From Aquamicrobium sp. (GTDB lineage Bacteria; Pseudomonadota; Alphaproteobacteria; Rhizobiales; Rhizobiaceae), in the NCBI GenBank assembly GCA_019739225.1, contig JAHHDT010000002.1, forward strand, positions 102,640-166,639: a stretch of DNA of 64,000 nucleotides, in the 5' to 3' direction. The position numbers and the translations under genes are program-made. The notes below the pieces were generated by a model. That model saw only the letters and a program-made list of their open reading frames with translations, made no database searches and was not told the origin of the DNA. This document shows, one piece after another, positions 37,424 to 45,720 of the stretch; the stretch's first letter is position 1; each line of letters opens with the position of its first letter.

Positions 37424-38446
37424 TCAGGACACCGGGAACACGTTGCCGCGCAGGATACTAACATAGCCATGGTCGCTGGCTGCGACCTGCATGTCGGCCG
37501 GGACATCCAGTTCGACAGCTTCGCCGGTCTCGATGCGGGCCAGGATGCGCCGACCTTGGGGCTGGTCGATCACACGGGCCACCTGCGCCGGAATGCCGTC
37601 GCCCGCCGTCGCCCAGCCGAGGTCTACCGGCCGCGCCAGTATCTCGACCGGCCCGTCACCGACACCTGGAGCGGGAACGGTCGCGCCCGAGACCCGTGCA
37701 ATGCCGCCCGTCGCCGTTCCGGCCAGGCGGTTGGTGTCGCCCAGGAACTTCATGACGAACGCCGATCCCGGCCGCCGGCACACATCTTCCGGCGTGCCCT
37801 GCTGCACGATCCGCCCCTCATTGAGGATGACGACGCGGTCGGCGAGGTCCAGCGCCTCTTCCTGGTCATGGGTCACGAACAGTGTCGTGATGCCGAGCTC
37901 GTCGTGGATTTCGCGCAGCCAGCGCCGCAGGTCACGCCGCACATTGGCGTCCAGTGCGCCGAACGGTTCGTCGAGCAGCAGCACCTTGGGGTCGACCGCC
38001 AGCGCCCGCGCCAACGCCACGCGCTGCCTCTGCCCACCGGAGATCTGCGTCGGGAAACGGTTGCCCAGCCCTTCCAGCCTCACGAGCCGCAACAGATCCT
38101 CGACGCGCCGCGCGATCTCGTCCTTCGACCGGCGCACCTTTGACACCTTCATGCCGAAGGCCACGTTCTCGCCCACCGTCATATGCGGAAACAGCGCATA
38201 GTGCTGGAAGACGAAGCCGACGCCGCGCTCGCGCACGGGGATGTTCGTGGCGTCTTCGTCACCGAAATGGATTGATCCGGCATCCGCATATTCTAGGCCC
38301 GCCACCATGCGCAGGATCGTCGTCTTGCCCGAGCCGGAAGGCCCGAGCAGCGCGACAAGTTCGCCACTCTCGATTTCCAGAGAGACGCCATGCACGGCGC
38401 GGAACGTGTCGAAGGTCTTCACGACCTGGTCGAGGGTGATCTTCAT
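37424..38446 (-). CDS. cysA: Sulfate/thiosulfate ABC transporter ATP-binding protein
   Basis: ATPase of 340 residues. Walker A GPSGSGKTT near residue 37, Q-loop FVFQHYALFPHMTVGENVAFG, signature [15 protein letters not shown], Walker B VLLLDEPFGALDANVR, and switch His in FVTHDQEEALDLADR. The FGALDANVRRDLRRWLREIHDE phrase is typical of CysA. A C-terminal TOBE-like domain starts near residue 240. ATG 38446 overlaps the cysW stop by 4 bp. It is the last gene of the Sbp-CysT-CysW-CysA operon. Confidence 0.95.
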   Translation of the reverse strand: MKITLDQVVKTFDTFRAVHGVSLEIESGELVALLGPSGSGKTTILRMVAGLEYADAGSIHFGDEDATNIPVRERGVGFVFQHYALFPHMTVGENVAFGMKVSKVRRSKDEIARRVEDLLRLVRLEGLGNRFPTQISGGQRQRVALARALAVDPKVLLLDEPFGALDANVRRDLRRWLREIHDELGITTLFVTHDQEEALDLADRVVILNEGRIVQQGTPEDVCRRPGSAFVMKFLGDTNRLAGTATGGIARVSGATVPAPGVGDGPVEILARPVDLGWATAGDGIPAQVARVIDQPQGRRILARIETGEAVELDVPADMQVAASDHGYVSILRGNVFPVS

Positions 38447-39339
38447 GACGTCTTTTCCTGGATGGCGACTGTTGGGCTGGCCAGCGCCGGACGGCCTGCG
38501 CGTCCCGCGCCGCGGCGCTCCAGCGCGAGCTTGGCGACAATGGTGACGAGCGCAAGCACAGCGAGTATCGAGGCGGCCGCGAATGCGCCGACGGTGTTGT
38601 AGTCGTGATAGAGCAGCTCGATGTGCAGCGGCAGCGTGTTGGTCTGGCCGCGGATCTTTCCGGACACCACCGAGACCGCGCCGAACTCGCCCATCACGCG
38701 CGCGTTGCAAAGCACCACGCCATAGAGCAGCGCCCAGCGGATATTGGGCAGCGTCACTGTGAGGAACGTACGCCAGCCGGATGCGCCCAGCGAGGTCGCC
38801 GCCTCTTCGAGGTCCCGCCCCTGCGCCTGCATCAATGGGATCAGCTCGCGCGCAACGAACGGCGCGGTCACGAACATCGAGGCGAGCACGATACCGGGCA
38901 GGGCGAACAGGATCTGTATCTCGGCCGATTGCAGCGCCGGGCCGAACAGGCCCTGAAGCCCGTAGACGAAGAGATAGGCAACGCCCGCGACCACCGGCGA
39001 GATCGAGAACGGGATTTCGATCACGATCAGCAGAAAACGCCGCCCCCAGAACTCGAATTTTGTGATCGCCCAGGCGGCCGCGATGCCGAAGATCGTGTTG
39101 AGCGGCACGGCGATCAGTGCCGTCAGTACGGTCAGGAAGATCGCGTGTCGCGTGTCCGGAAGCGCAATGGTTTCCGCGAAATGGCCGATGCCGAGCGCGA
39201 AAGCCTGCGTGAAGATCACCAGCAGCGGTGCCAGCACGAGCAGTGAGCCGAAGAAAACGACGAAGGCGATCAGTGTCCAGCGAATGGCGGGCTTATCGCC
39301 GACCCGTGGCGGTTTGGCGGGGTGCTGCGCCATAGTCAT
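38443..39339 (-). CDS. cysW: Sulfate ABC transporter permease CysW
   Basis: Membrane subunit of 298 residues with six predicted helices. Features are FFGSLLVLAPLLVIFTQAFALG, FSISPVVAGVAYLFVYGLQGLFG, the coupling loop GRDLEEAATSLGASGWRTFLTVTLPNIRWALLYG, and GEFGAVSVVSGKIRGQTNTLPLHIELLY, a strongly conserved CysW stretch. It overlaps both neighbouring genes by 4 bp, so the three membrane and ATPase genes are translated as a unit. Confidence 0.95.
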   Translation of the reverse strand: MTMAQHPAKPPRVGDKPAIRWTLIAFVVFFGSLLVLAPLLVIFTQAFALGIGHFAETIALPDTRHAIFLTVLTALIAVPLNTIFGIAAAWAITKFEFWGRRFLLIVIEIPFSISPVVAGVAYLFVYGLQGLFGPALQSAEIQILFALPGIVLASMFVTAPFVARELIPLMQAQGRDLEEAATSLGASGWRTFLTVTLPNIRWALLYGVVLCNARVMGEFGAVSVVSGKIRGQTNTLPLHIELLYHDYNTVGAFAAASILAVLALVTIVAKLALERRGAGRAGRPALASPTVAIQEKTS

Positions 39340-40157
39340 GCCCTCGCCATGTAGCGCAAGGCGCGCGCCTGCAGGTAGTTCGTCACGGCAAGCATGACGA
39401 AGGCTGTGAACAGCAGCACCGATGCAATCGCCGCGGCGGCGCTGTAGTTGAATTCCTCGAGACGGATGAAGGCCAGGAGTGCGGTGATCTCGGTCGAAGA
39501 GGGCCGGTTGCCGGCAATGAAGATGACGGCGCCGAACTCGCCGAGGCTGCGCGCGAATGAAAGCGACAGGCCGGCCAGAAGCGCCGGCGTCAGCAGCGGC
39601 AGGATCACGCGCAGGAAGATCGTGCCATCCGAACCGCCGAGCGACTGCGCGGCTTCTTCGAGCGCCGGATCGAGGTCTTCCAGCACAGGCTGCACCGTGC
39701 GCACCACGAAGGGCAGGCTGGTGAAGAACATGGCCACCATGATGCCCAGCGGCGTGTAGACGACCTGAATGCCGACCGAGGCGAGGATTGAGCCGAGCCA
39801 GCCATTCTGCGCGAATAGCGAGGTCAGGGCGATGCCGGCAACCGCCGTCGGCAGCGCAAAGGGCAGGTCGACGAGCGCGTCGATGAACCGTTTACCGGGA
39901 AATTCGTAGCGAACCAGGACCCAGGCCAGCGCCAGCCCGAAGACGAGGCCGAACGCCGTCGCGGCGAGCGCGGACAAGGCTGTAACACGGTAGCTGGCTA
40001 TGGCGCGGGAAGACGAGACGATACGCCAGTACTCCTCGGGGCCGAGGCTGGCGGCCTTGAAGATGAGCGCGCCGAGCGGCAACGCCACGATCAGCGCCAC
40101 ATAGAACAGCGTGATGCCGAGCGACAGCGGCAGACCGGGCAGAATTCGACGTCTCAA
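39336..40157 (-). CDS. cysT: Sulfate ABC transporter permease CysT
   Basis: Membrane subunit of 273 residues. CysT features are LPLSLGITLFYVALIVALPLGAL, DLPFALPTAVAGIALTSLF, the coupling loop DPALEEAAQSLGGSDGTIFLRVILPLLTPALLAG and FARSLGEFGAVIFIAGN. The best start is a TTG at 40157, with the SD-like GAAAGG upstream; I see no in-frame ATG that would preserve the first helix. A stem-loop separates it from the Sbp gene. Confidence 0.92.
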   Translation of the reverse strand: MRRRILPGLPLSLGITLFYVALIVALPLGALIFKAASLGPEEYWRIVSSSRAIASYRVTALSALAATAFGLVFGLALAWVLVRYEFPGKRFIDALVDLPFALPTAVAGIALTSLFAQNGWLGSILASVGIQVVYTPLGIMVAMFFTSLPFVVRTVQPVLEDLDPALEEAAQSLGGSDGTIFLRVILPLLTPALLAGLSLSFARSLGEFGAVIFIAGNRPSSTEITALLAFIRLEEFNYSAAAAIASVLLFTAFVMLAVTNYLQARALRYMARA

Positions 40158-40186
40158 GATCGCTGGACCTTTCGGTGCAATGTGAG

Positions 40187-40214
40187 CGGCCGACAGGCTG
40201 ACGCCCGTCGGCCG
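40187..40214 (-). other. Intercistronic stem-loop between sbp and cysT
   Basis: CGGCCGAC (40187-40194) pairs with GTCGGCCG (40207-40214), an 8-bp perfect stem. It is located between the sulfate-binding protein and permease genes, as in the other importer operons of the window. Confidence 0.5.
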
Positions 40215-40234
40215 TGTGTAGGCGAATTGACGGA

Positions 40235-41236
40235 TCAGCGGTCGCCGAAGATCTGGTCGAGCTTGGCGTCGGACGCGAAGTGCTCCTCCTGGATGCGGTC
40301 CCAGCCGCCGAAGACGTCTTCGGCCGTCACCAAGCGCACCTCGGGAAACTGGTCGGCAAACTCGGCCGTCACCTTTTCATCGTGGACGCGATTGCCGAAC
40401 GTTGCGGCGATGCGCTGTCCCTCTTCCGAATAGAGGAAATTCAGATAATCCTTCGCCAGTTCCTGGCTGCCGCGCCGCTCGGCAACGCGGTCGACAATGG
40501 CCACCGGGAACTCGGCCAGCAGGCTGACCGACGGCACGACGCTGTCGTAGCTGTCTTCGCCATATTCGCGGGCGATCGATCGCGTCTCAGCCTCGAATGT
40601 GATGATCACGTCGCCTATGCCGCGCTCGATGAACGTCGTGGTCGCGCCACGTCCGCCGGTATCGAACACCGGGACATTATCGAAGATCTTGCCGACGAAT
40701 TCCGCGATCTTCTCCTCGTCATCGCCGAAGGCCTCTTTGGCGTAGGCGACCGCGGCGAGATAGGTATAGCGCGCGTTGCCGGAGGTTTTGGGGTTGGGGA
40801 AGATCACTTCCACATCGTCGCGGGCGAGATCGTCCCAGTCGGTGATGTTCTTCGGGTTGCCTTCGCGGACGAGAAACGACGGGAAGGAATAGTAGGGCGA
40901 GGCGTTGTTGGGGAACTCGCTCTGCCAATCCTCCGAAACGAAGCCCTGCTGCACGAGGAAGTCGATGTCCGTCGTCTGGTTGAAGGTCACCACATCCGCC
41001 TCGAGGCCTTCGGCGATGGAGCGCGCCTGGGCCGAAGTGCCGCCATGGGACTGATCCACGGTCACGTCGCGTCCGGTCTGCGCCTTATAGGCGGGCACGA
41101 AGGCCTCGTTGATCGCGGCGAAAAGCTCGCGGGCGATGTCGTAGGAAGAGTTGAGGATCTTGTCCGGCGATTGCGCCTGCGCGGGCGCGGCGAAAAGAAG
41201 CGCGGCGGCGGCGCCGGCGAGAAGAAGGCGTTTCAT
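40235..41236 (-). CDS. sbp: Sulfate ABC transporter substrate-binding protein
   Basis: Periplasmic sulfate binder of 333 residues with the signal peptide MKRLLLAGAAAALLFAAPAQA. The mature start KILNSSYDIARELFAAINEAF and the motif VDQSHGGTSAQARSI are typical of Sbp/CysP. NPKTSGNARYTYLAA and FETGGRG-like VFDTGGRGATTTFIERG supply further anion-binding loops. ATG 41236 follows the SD CGGAGTTCCTC; an in-frame ATG at 41260 would add eight residues before the signal peptide. First gene of the operon. Confidence 0.95.
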   Translation of the reverse strand: MKRLLLAGAAAALLFAAPAQAQSPDKILNSSYDIARELFAAINEAFVPAYKAQTGRDVTVDQSHGGTSAQARSIAEGLEADVVTFNQTTDIDFLVQQGFVSEDWQSEFPNNASPYYSFPSFLVREGNPKNITDWDDLARDDVEVIFPNPKTSGNARYTYLAAVAYAKEAFGDDEEKIAEFVGKIFDNVPVFDTGGRGATTTFIERGIGDVIITFEAETRSIAREYGEDSYDSVVPSVSLLAEFPVAIVDRVAERRGSQELAKDYLNFLYSEEGQRIAATFGNRVHDEKVTAEFADQFPEVRLVTAEDVFGGWDRIQEEHFASDAKLDQIFGDR

Positions 41237-41336
41237 GAGGAACTCCGTGAAAAAGGACATGCGTCCAGTTCACGCAGAATATCCGTCTTCGCAGGTGCGG
41301 GAGAGGCACGTTTAAGGGGCGGCTCGCTTGGGAAAT

Positions 41337-41349
41337 AGAAATTCTATCC
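41337..41349. promoter_or_regulatory. Palindrome upstream of the sulfate operon
   Basis: ATAGAAATTCTAT is a 13-bp palindrome about 100 bp upstream of the sbp start. A wider inverted repeat, GGGAAAT (41332-41338) and ATTTCCC (41372-41378), overlaps it. A sulfur-responsive regulator may bind here; the nearby Rrf2 protein is a candidate. It does not share sequence with the 36611 repeat. Confidence 0.4.
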
Positions 41350-41456
41350 TTTGGAGCGGCCGATTTAGGATTTCCCGTCTCCGTATGCGGGAAACAGCGC
41401 AGTGATGTTGCCCGCGCCGCTGCCAGAGGTCGCGACGCGGGCAAATATGGGTTCGT

Positions 41457-43514
41457 TCAGCGCAGCGTCGCCGCGATGTTGCCGCCATCGACGGTTGTGA
41501 CGTCGGCGGTTGTGCGCTCTGCCAGCGCATGGTGAAGGAAGGCCTGCGCCACGTGTTCGGCCGTCACCTCCAGCCCGAGCAGGTTGCCGGACATGTAGTC
41601 CTTCTCGGAAAGCCCGCGTGCCTTCGAGCGGCTGGCGATCATCTCGTCGGTAAGCAGGCCGGAGCGGATGCGGTCGGCGTTGACGGCATTGGCGCGCACG
41701 CCGATGCCGCCATATTCCAGCGCATACTGCCGCGACAGGAACAGCGTTGCTGCCTTCGGTATGCCGTAGGCGCCGAATTTCGGGCCCGGATTGACTGCCT
41801 GCTTGGAGGTGTTGAACAGCAGCGTGCCGCCGGTGCCCTGCTGCTTGAAGATGCGCACGGCCGCTTGCGCGACGTTCTGGTGCGAGAAGAAATTGAGCTC
41901 GAAGCTCTTGCGCAGCAGCGCGTCGTCCAGCTCGCCGATTCCGCCTTCAAAGGCGGCTCCCGCGTTCGAGACCACGATGTCGACGCCACCGTAATTGCGC
42001 ACCGCCTGCTCGAACGCGGCAGTGATGTACTCAGGCTTCGTCACGTCGGCACCGACGCCGATCGAGCCGTTGCCCGCAGCCTTGGCCGCTTCCTTCGCCT
42101 TCTCCGCGTCAAGATCGACGACCACCACATGCGCGCCCTGGCTGGCGAACAGCTTTGCCGTTGCGGCCCCGATGGCGCCGGCGCCGCCGGTTACAAGCGC
42201 GACCTGCCCCGTCAGCGGCTTCGGCTTGTTGCCGGCGAGCTTGGCCTGCTCCAGCGACCAGTATTCGAGCTCGAAAAGGTCGGACTTGGCAAGCGGGCGG
42301 AAATCGCCGATCGCTTCGGCGCCGCGCACGGCTTCGATCCACATCTCGCCGACGTCAGAGGCGATCTTAGCGTCCTTGAGCGTGCGGCCGAAACCGAACA
42401 TGCCCAGCCCCGGCACGAGCAGAAGCCGCGGCATCGGGTCGAGCATGGTGCGCTTGATGTCGTCGCGCGCGTCGTTCTCCTCGAAGTAGCGGGTGTATTC
42501 GGCGACATAGTCGGCGACATGCGTCTTCACCGTCTCGGCATAGGCGTCCAGATTGTCGGCGTCGGGTGCAGGCAGCGCCATCGGACCCGTCTTGATGCGG
42601 ATCGAAAGGTCGGGCGTGGAAACGCCTCGGGCGGCGCGACGTTCCAGCCCTTCCGCGTTCAGGAATTCCAGGATCGTCGGCGATGTCCGGAAGTCGCTGA
42701 CCATCCGGTCGAAGCGGCCTTCGCCGTGGCGCATCGCGACCGCGCCGCGCAGCAGGGGGGCTATCTGCGCCGGGTCCGGCAGGCGCTTGGGCAGCTTGAT
42801 CGGCACCAGCGGGTTCGCGGTGTTCTGCGCCACATAGTCTTCGGCGATCGTGACGTAGCGGATCATGAGGTCGTAGGCATCCTTCGCCGTCTCGGCGAAT
42901 GTGAAGATGCCGTGCTTGTCGAGGATGAGGCCCTCGACCGAAGGATCCTGATCGTAGATTTCAGCCGCGGCCTTGGCGAGGTCGAAACCGGGCTTGATAT
43001 AAGGCACGTAGCCCATCTTCGGCCCGAACACCTTGCGGATCAGCGCTTCGCTGTCGTCGCCCTGGTCGACGATGGCGAGCACGGCTGTCGAATGGGTGTG
43101 GTCGACGAACTTGTGCGGCAGGAAGGCGTGCAGAAGCGTTTCGACAGACGGGTTCGGCGAGCCGGGATCGATCAGGTTGGCGCGCTGCAGCGCCACCATG
43201 TCCTCGTCGGAAAGGCTCTCCAACGCGCGCGCCTTGAGAAGCGGCGCGAGCTTCACTGCCGGCAGGCCCTGCGGTTCGATCACGCCCATGTCCCACCCGC
43301 TGCCCTTCACGCACAGAACCGGCCAGTGGTCGCCGACGAGGTCTGTTGCCTCGAGCTTGACGGACGTGTTGCCGCCGCCATGCAGCACGAGGCGCGGCTC
43401 TCCGCCCAGCAGGCGGGTGGTGTAGACGCGCAGCGCGAGTTCGCGCTCGACGCCCTTTTCCGCATAGGCGGCGACCAGGGCTTCGGCGTCGGTGTCGTTC
43501 CAGAGGTTCTTCAT
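41457..43514 (-). CDS. Bifunctional class II aldolase / short-chain dehydrogenase
   Basis: Fusion of 685 residues. The N-terminal class II aldolase half (to about residue 400) has LHGGGNTSVKL, the zinc site DHTHSTAVLAI and ILDKHGIFTFAE; it would cleave a ketose 1-phosphate to DHAP and an aldehyde. The C-terminal SDR half (from about 430) has TGGAGAIGAATAKLF, VSNAGAA, catalytic Ser in LLFNTSKQA, and YGIPK. It would oxidise or reduce the aldehyde. The architecture matches rhamnulose-1-phosphate aldolase/lactaldehyde dehydrogenase proteins. Here it lies beside mtnK and mtnA homologues, so 5-methylthioribulose or 5-deoxyribulose 1-phosphate is a strong alternative substrate. The start is ATG 43514. 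Confidence 0.9.
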   Translation of the reverse strand: MKNLWNDTDAEALVAAYAEKGVERELALRVYTTRLLGGEPRLVLHGGGNTSVKLEATDLVGDHWPVLCVKGSGWDMGVIEPQGLPAVKLAPLLKARALESLSDEDMVALQRANLIDPGSPNPSVETLLHAFLPHKFVDHTHSTAVLAIVDQGDDSEALIRKVFGPKMGYVPYIKPGFDLAKAAAEIYDQDPSVEGLILDKHGIFTFAETAKDAYDLMIRYVTIAEDYVAQNTANPLVPIKLPKRLPDPAQIAPLLRGAVAMRHGEGRFDRMVSDFRTSPTILEFLNAEGLERRAARGVSTPDLSIRIKTGPMALPAPDADNLDAYAETVKTHVADYVAEYTRYFEENDARDDIKRTMLDPMPRLLLVPGLGMFGFGRTLKDAKIASDVGEMWIEAVRGAEAIGDFRPLAKSDLFELEYWSLEQAKLAGNKPKPLTGQVALVTGGAGAIGAATAKLFASQGAHVVVVDLDAEKAKEAAKAAGNGSIGVGADVTKPEYITAAFEQAVRNYGGVDIVVSNAGAAFEGGIGELDDALLRKSFELNFFSHQNVAQAAVRIFKQQGTGGTLLFNTSKQAVNPGPKFGAYGIPKAATLFLSRQYALEYGGIGVRANAVNADRIRSGLLTDEMIASRSKARGLSEKDYMSGNLLGLEVTAEHVAQAFLHHALAERTTADVTTVDGGNIAATLR

Positions 43515-43550
43515 GTCTTGTCCGTCAGTGGTGTTGGGAGGATACGAATG

Positions 43551-44507
43551 TCAGGCCGCAGCGTCGGCCGCTTCGGCGAGAAGGCGTTCGGCCATGCTTT
43601 GCGAAAGCACGAGATGGGTTGCGAATTTGCCGGCAAGGGCGGCCTTGAGCGGGTCGAGCTTGGCGCTCTCCTGCACGACCATCATCCGCTTCGGGATATG
43701 CCGGAAAGAGGCGAAGTCGGCGGAAATGACCCGGCGATTGTAGTCGCAGTCGAGGAGCTCGCCCGTGGCGTCGATCATCTGGCCGGCGATGACGCCCGCC
43801 GCTCCGCGATCGCGCAGGGCGTGCACCTCGTCGGCGGTCATCGCCCCGCATTTGACCACGTGGGCGTCCTCGTCGACCATGCCGACGGAAAACAGGGCCA
43901 GATCGCAATCCGACACACCCGCGAGCTGCTCGCGGATCACCGGTTCGTCGCGCAGTTCGCGCGCCAGCCGCTCGCTCGACAGGACCAGAGGTGCGTAGAA
44001 ATTGAGGCCCTTGGCATTGAGCCGGCGGGCGATCTCCATCGTGCACTGGTCGGGCCGGTAGGAATAGGGCGCGCCGAGATTGCCGCAAAGCTGCACGACG
44101 GTAACATCCTGAAGATCGGCATAAGACATGACGTCGGCGATCGAATAGACCGTTCGGCCCCAGGCGATGCCGATCTTCTGGCCGCTCGCCGCCAGCGAAA
44201 GAAAAACGCTTGCCGCCAGTGCCGGGATTTCGACGGCGGGCTCGAAGACCGGTCCCGTTTCAGGCGCGACCCACACGCCGGCGAGCCCGTAGGTGTCCTC
44301 CACGCGCCGTGCCAGCACGTCGCTGGCAAACAGATGCGTGGACGTGGCGATGGTGACGATGCCGCTTTCTCGTGCCTTGCGCAGATAGAGCGCCACGGAT
44401 GCACGCGAAATGTCGAGCCGCCGTGCAACCTCGTCCTGCCGCAGGCCATGCGTGTAGTAGAGCCACGCGGCCTTGTGCACGATCTGGTCGCCGGGGCGGG
44501 TTGGCAT
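43551..44507 (-). CDS. SorC-family sugar-binding transcriptional regulator
   Basis: Regulator of 318 residues. The N-terminal helix-turn-helix is KAAWLYYTHGLRQDEVARRLDISRASVALYLRKARESGIV; the remainder is the SorC/DeoR-type effector domain (ASGQKIGIAWGRTVYSI, GNLGAPYSYRPDQC, GAAGVIAGQMIDATGELLD). Such proteins sense phosphorylated sugars. ATG 44507 is preferred because of the SD GGAAGGGACAGAGCC; ATG 44534 lacks one. It is between the importer and the aldolase gene and is the obvious regulator of the divergent promoter at 48.26 kb. Confidence 0.9.
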   Translation of the reverse strand: MPTRPGDQIVHKAAWLYYTHGLRQDEVARRLDISRASVALYLRKARESGIVTIATSTHLFASDVLARRVEDTYGLAGVWVAPETGPVFEPAVEIPALAASVFLSLAASGQKIGIAWGRTVYSIADVMSYADLQDVTVVQLCGNLGAPYSYRPDQCTMEIARRLNAKGLNFYAPLVLSSERLARELRDEPVIREQLAGVSDCDLALFSVGMVDEDAHVVKCGAMTADEVHALRDRGAAGVIAGQMIDATGELLDCDYNRRVISADFASFRHIPKRMMVVQESAKLDPLKAALAGKFATHLVLSQSMAERLLAEAADAAA

Positions 44508-44540
44508 GGCTCTGTCCCTTCCTTTCGTCGTCATGACAAA

Positions 44541-44550
44541 AGTACGTACT
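44541..44550. promoter_or_regulatory. Short palindrome upstream of the SorC-type gene
   Basis: AGTACGTACT is a perfect 10-bp palindrome 34 bp before the chosen start of the regulator gene. It could be a site for autoregulation or a chance palindrome. It does not resemble the 29-bp site at 48257. Confidence 0.3.
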
Positions 44551-44578
44551 GCGCGCGAGCGAGACCGGTAAGGTGAAA

Positions 44579-44613
44579 CGGGCGGGACGGTCCGTTGCGA
44601 ACCGCCCCGCCCG
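44579..44613 (-). terminator. Stem-loop after the ribose-type SBP gene
   Basis: CGGGCGGGACGGT (44579-44591) pairs with ACCGCCCCGCCCG (44601-44613), a 13-bp stem with one mismatch. Read on the minus strand it is followed by TTTC only, so it is a weak terminator or an attenuator between the importer and the regulator/aldolase genes. Confidence 0.5.
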
Positions 44614-44627
44614 AAGCTTGAAACCGC

Positions 44628-45674
44628 CTACTCGTTCGGGTTCGGCATCCACGCAGGCATGGCGACATCGGCATGGTTGAACTGGGGCATCTTGGCCGAC
44701 AATTCCTCCATGTTCTTGATGTCGCTGTCGTTGAGTTCGGCCTGCGTGATCAGCGTCGGCGGCACGATGACGCTGGCGCCCGGCTCCTCGCCGGCGAGCA
44801 TCATGGCGAGCGCGCGCACCGAAACCTGGCCGACGACGGCCGGGTTGGTGGCGGCCGTCGCGACCCATGCACTGCCGGGCTCGCGCATCGCCGAGATGTC
44901 GGCGGTGGAGATGTCGGCCGAATAGATCTTGATGTCCGAGGAAAGCCCGGCTTCGTCCACCGCGATCTTCACGCCTTTCGCGAACTCGTCATAGGGTGCG
45001 AAGACGACCTGGATGCCGGGATTGGCGGTCAGCACCGAACGCGCCTGATTGGCGACGGAGTTGGCGATCGGGTTGTCGAGCGTGCCGAACATGGCAACTT
45101 CCTCGATGCCCGAATAGCGCTCCTTGAATTCCCGCCAGGTCTCGTCGCGCCGGTCGAGCGGTGCGATGCCGGCAACGTAGACATAGGCTGCCTTCCAGGC
45201 CTCTCCATTGTCCTCGATAGCCTGTTCCAGCGCGAGCCTTGCGAGGTCGCGGTCGGACTGCTCGATCTGCGGGATCGCCTCGTTCTCGACATTCACGTCG
45301 AAGGCGACGACCTTGATGCCGGCATCGACTGCACGCTGTGCGGCCTCCTTCATTGATTCGGTCAGGCCGTGCTGGATGATGATGCCGTCGACGCCGAGCG
45401 CGATCGCCTGGTCGACCATGTCGGCCTGCAGCGCCGCATCCTGACGGCTGTCCAGCACGCGCAGGTCGACGCCCAGCGCCTTGGCCTGCGATTCGACGCC
45501 GGCCAGATAGGCCTGGAAGAAGTCGCCGGTGGACAGGTATCGCACCAGCGCGATCTGGACGTCGGCGGCATTGTCGAACGGCGCCGGCCGGTCCTGTGCC
45601 AGCGCCGGCAAGGCGAAGATGCCCGTGGCCGCGGCCAGTCCAAGGGCGCTGAATGTCCTGCGGGTAATGCTCAT
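44628..45674 (-). CDS. Ribose-type (CUT2) ABC substrate-binding protein
   Basis: Periplasmic sugar binder of 348 residues, Peripla_BP_4 family. The N-terminus MSITRRTFSALGLAAATG has a twin-arginine motif (TRRTF), suggesting Tat export after folding, unusual but known for such proteins. Family blocks are DMVDQAIALGVDGIIIQHG, AAQRAVDAGIKVVAFDVNV and NPGIQVVFAPYDEFAKGV. ATG 45674 follows the SD GTGGAGGAAACGAG. It is the third importer gene, after the ATPase and permease. Predicted ligand, from the cluster, is 5-methylthioribose or 5-deoxyribose. Confidence 0.9.
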   Translation of the reverse strand: MSITRRTFSALGLAAATGIFALPALAQDRPAPFDNAADVQIALVRYLSTGDFFQAYLAGVESQAKALGVDLRVLDSRQDAALQADMVDQAIALGVDGIIIQHGLTESMKEAAQRAVDAGIKVVAFDVNVENEAIPQIEQSDRDLARLALEQAIEDNGEAWKAAYVYVAGIAPLDRRDETWREFKERYSGIEEVAMFGTLDNPIANSVANQARSVLTANPGIQVVFAPYDEFAKGVKIAVDEAGLSSDIKIYSADISTADISAMREPGSAWVATAATNPAVVGQVSVRALAMMLAGEEPGASVIVPPTLITQAELNDSDIKNMEELSAKMPQFNHADVAMPAWMPNPNE

Positions 45675-45720
45675 GCTCGTTTCCTCCACTCTGTGGCTTG
45701 TTGCAGCCTTGTTGAACCCG

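Noticed and set aside
41529..44576. Very long plus-strand open frame (1015 codons) opposite the aldolase/SDR and SorC genes
   Set aside because: It is the antisense shadow of two well-recognised proteins in G+C-rich DNA; its translation is Arg/His-rich, low in family-like motifs, and has no SD.
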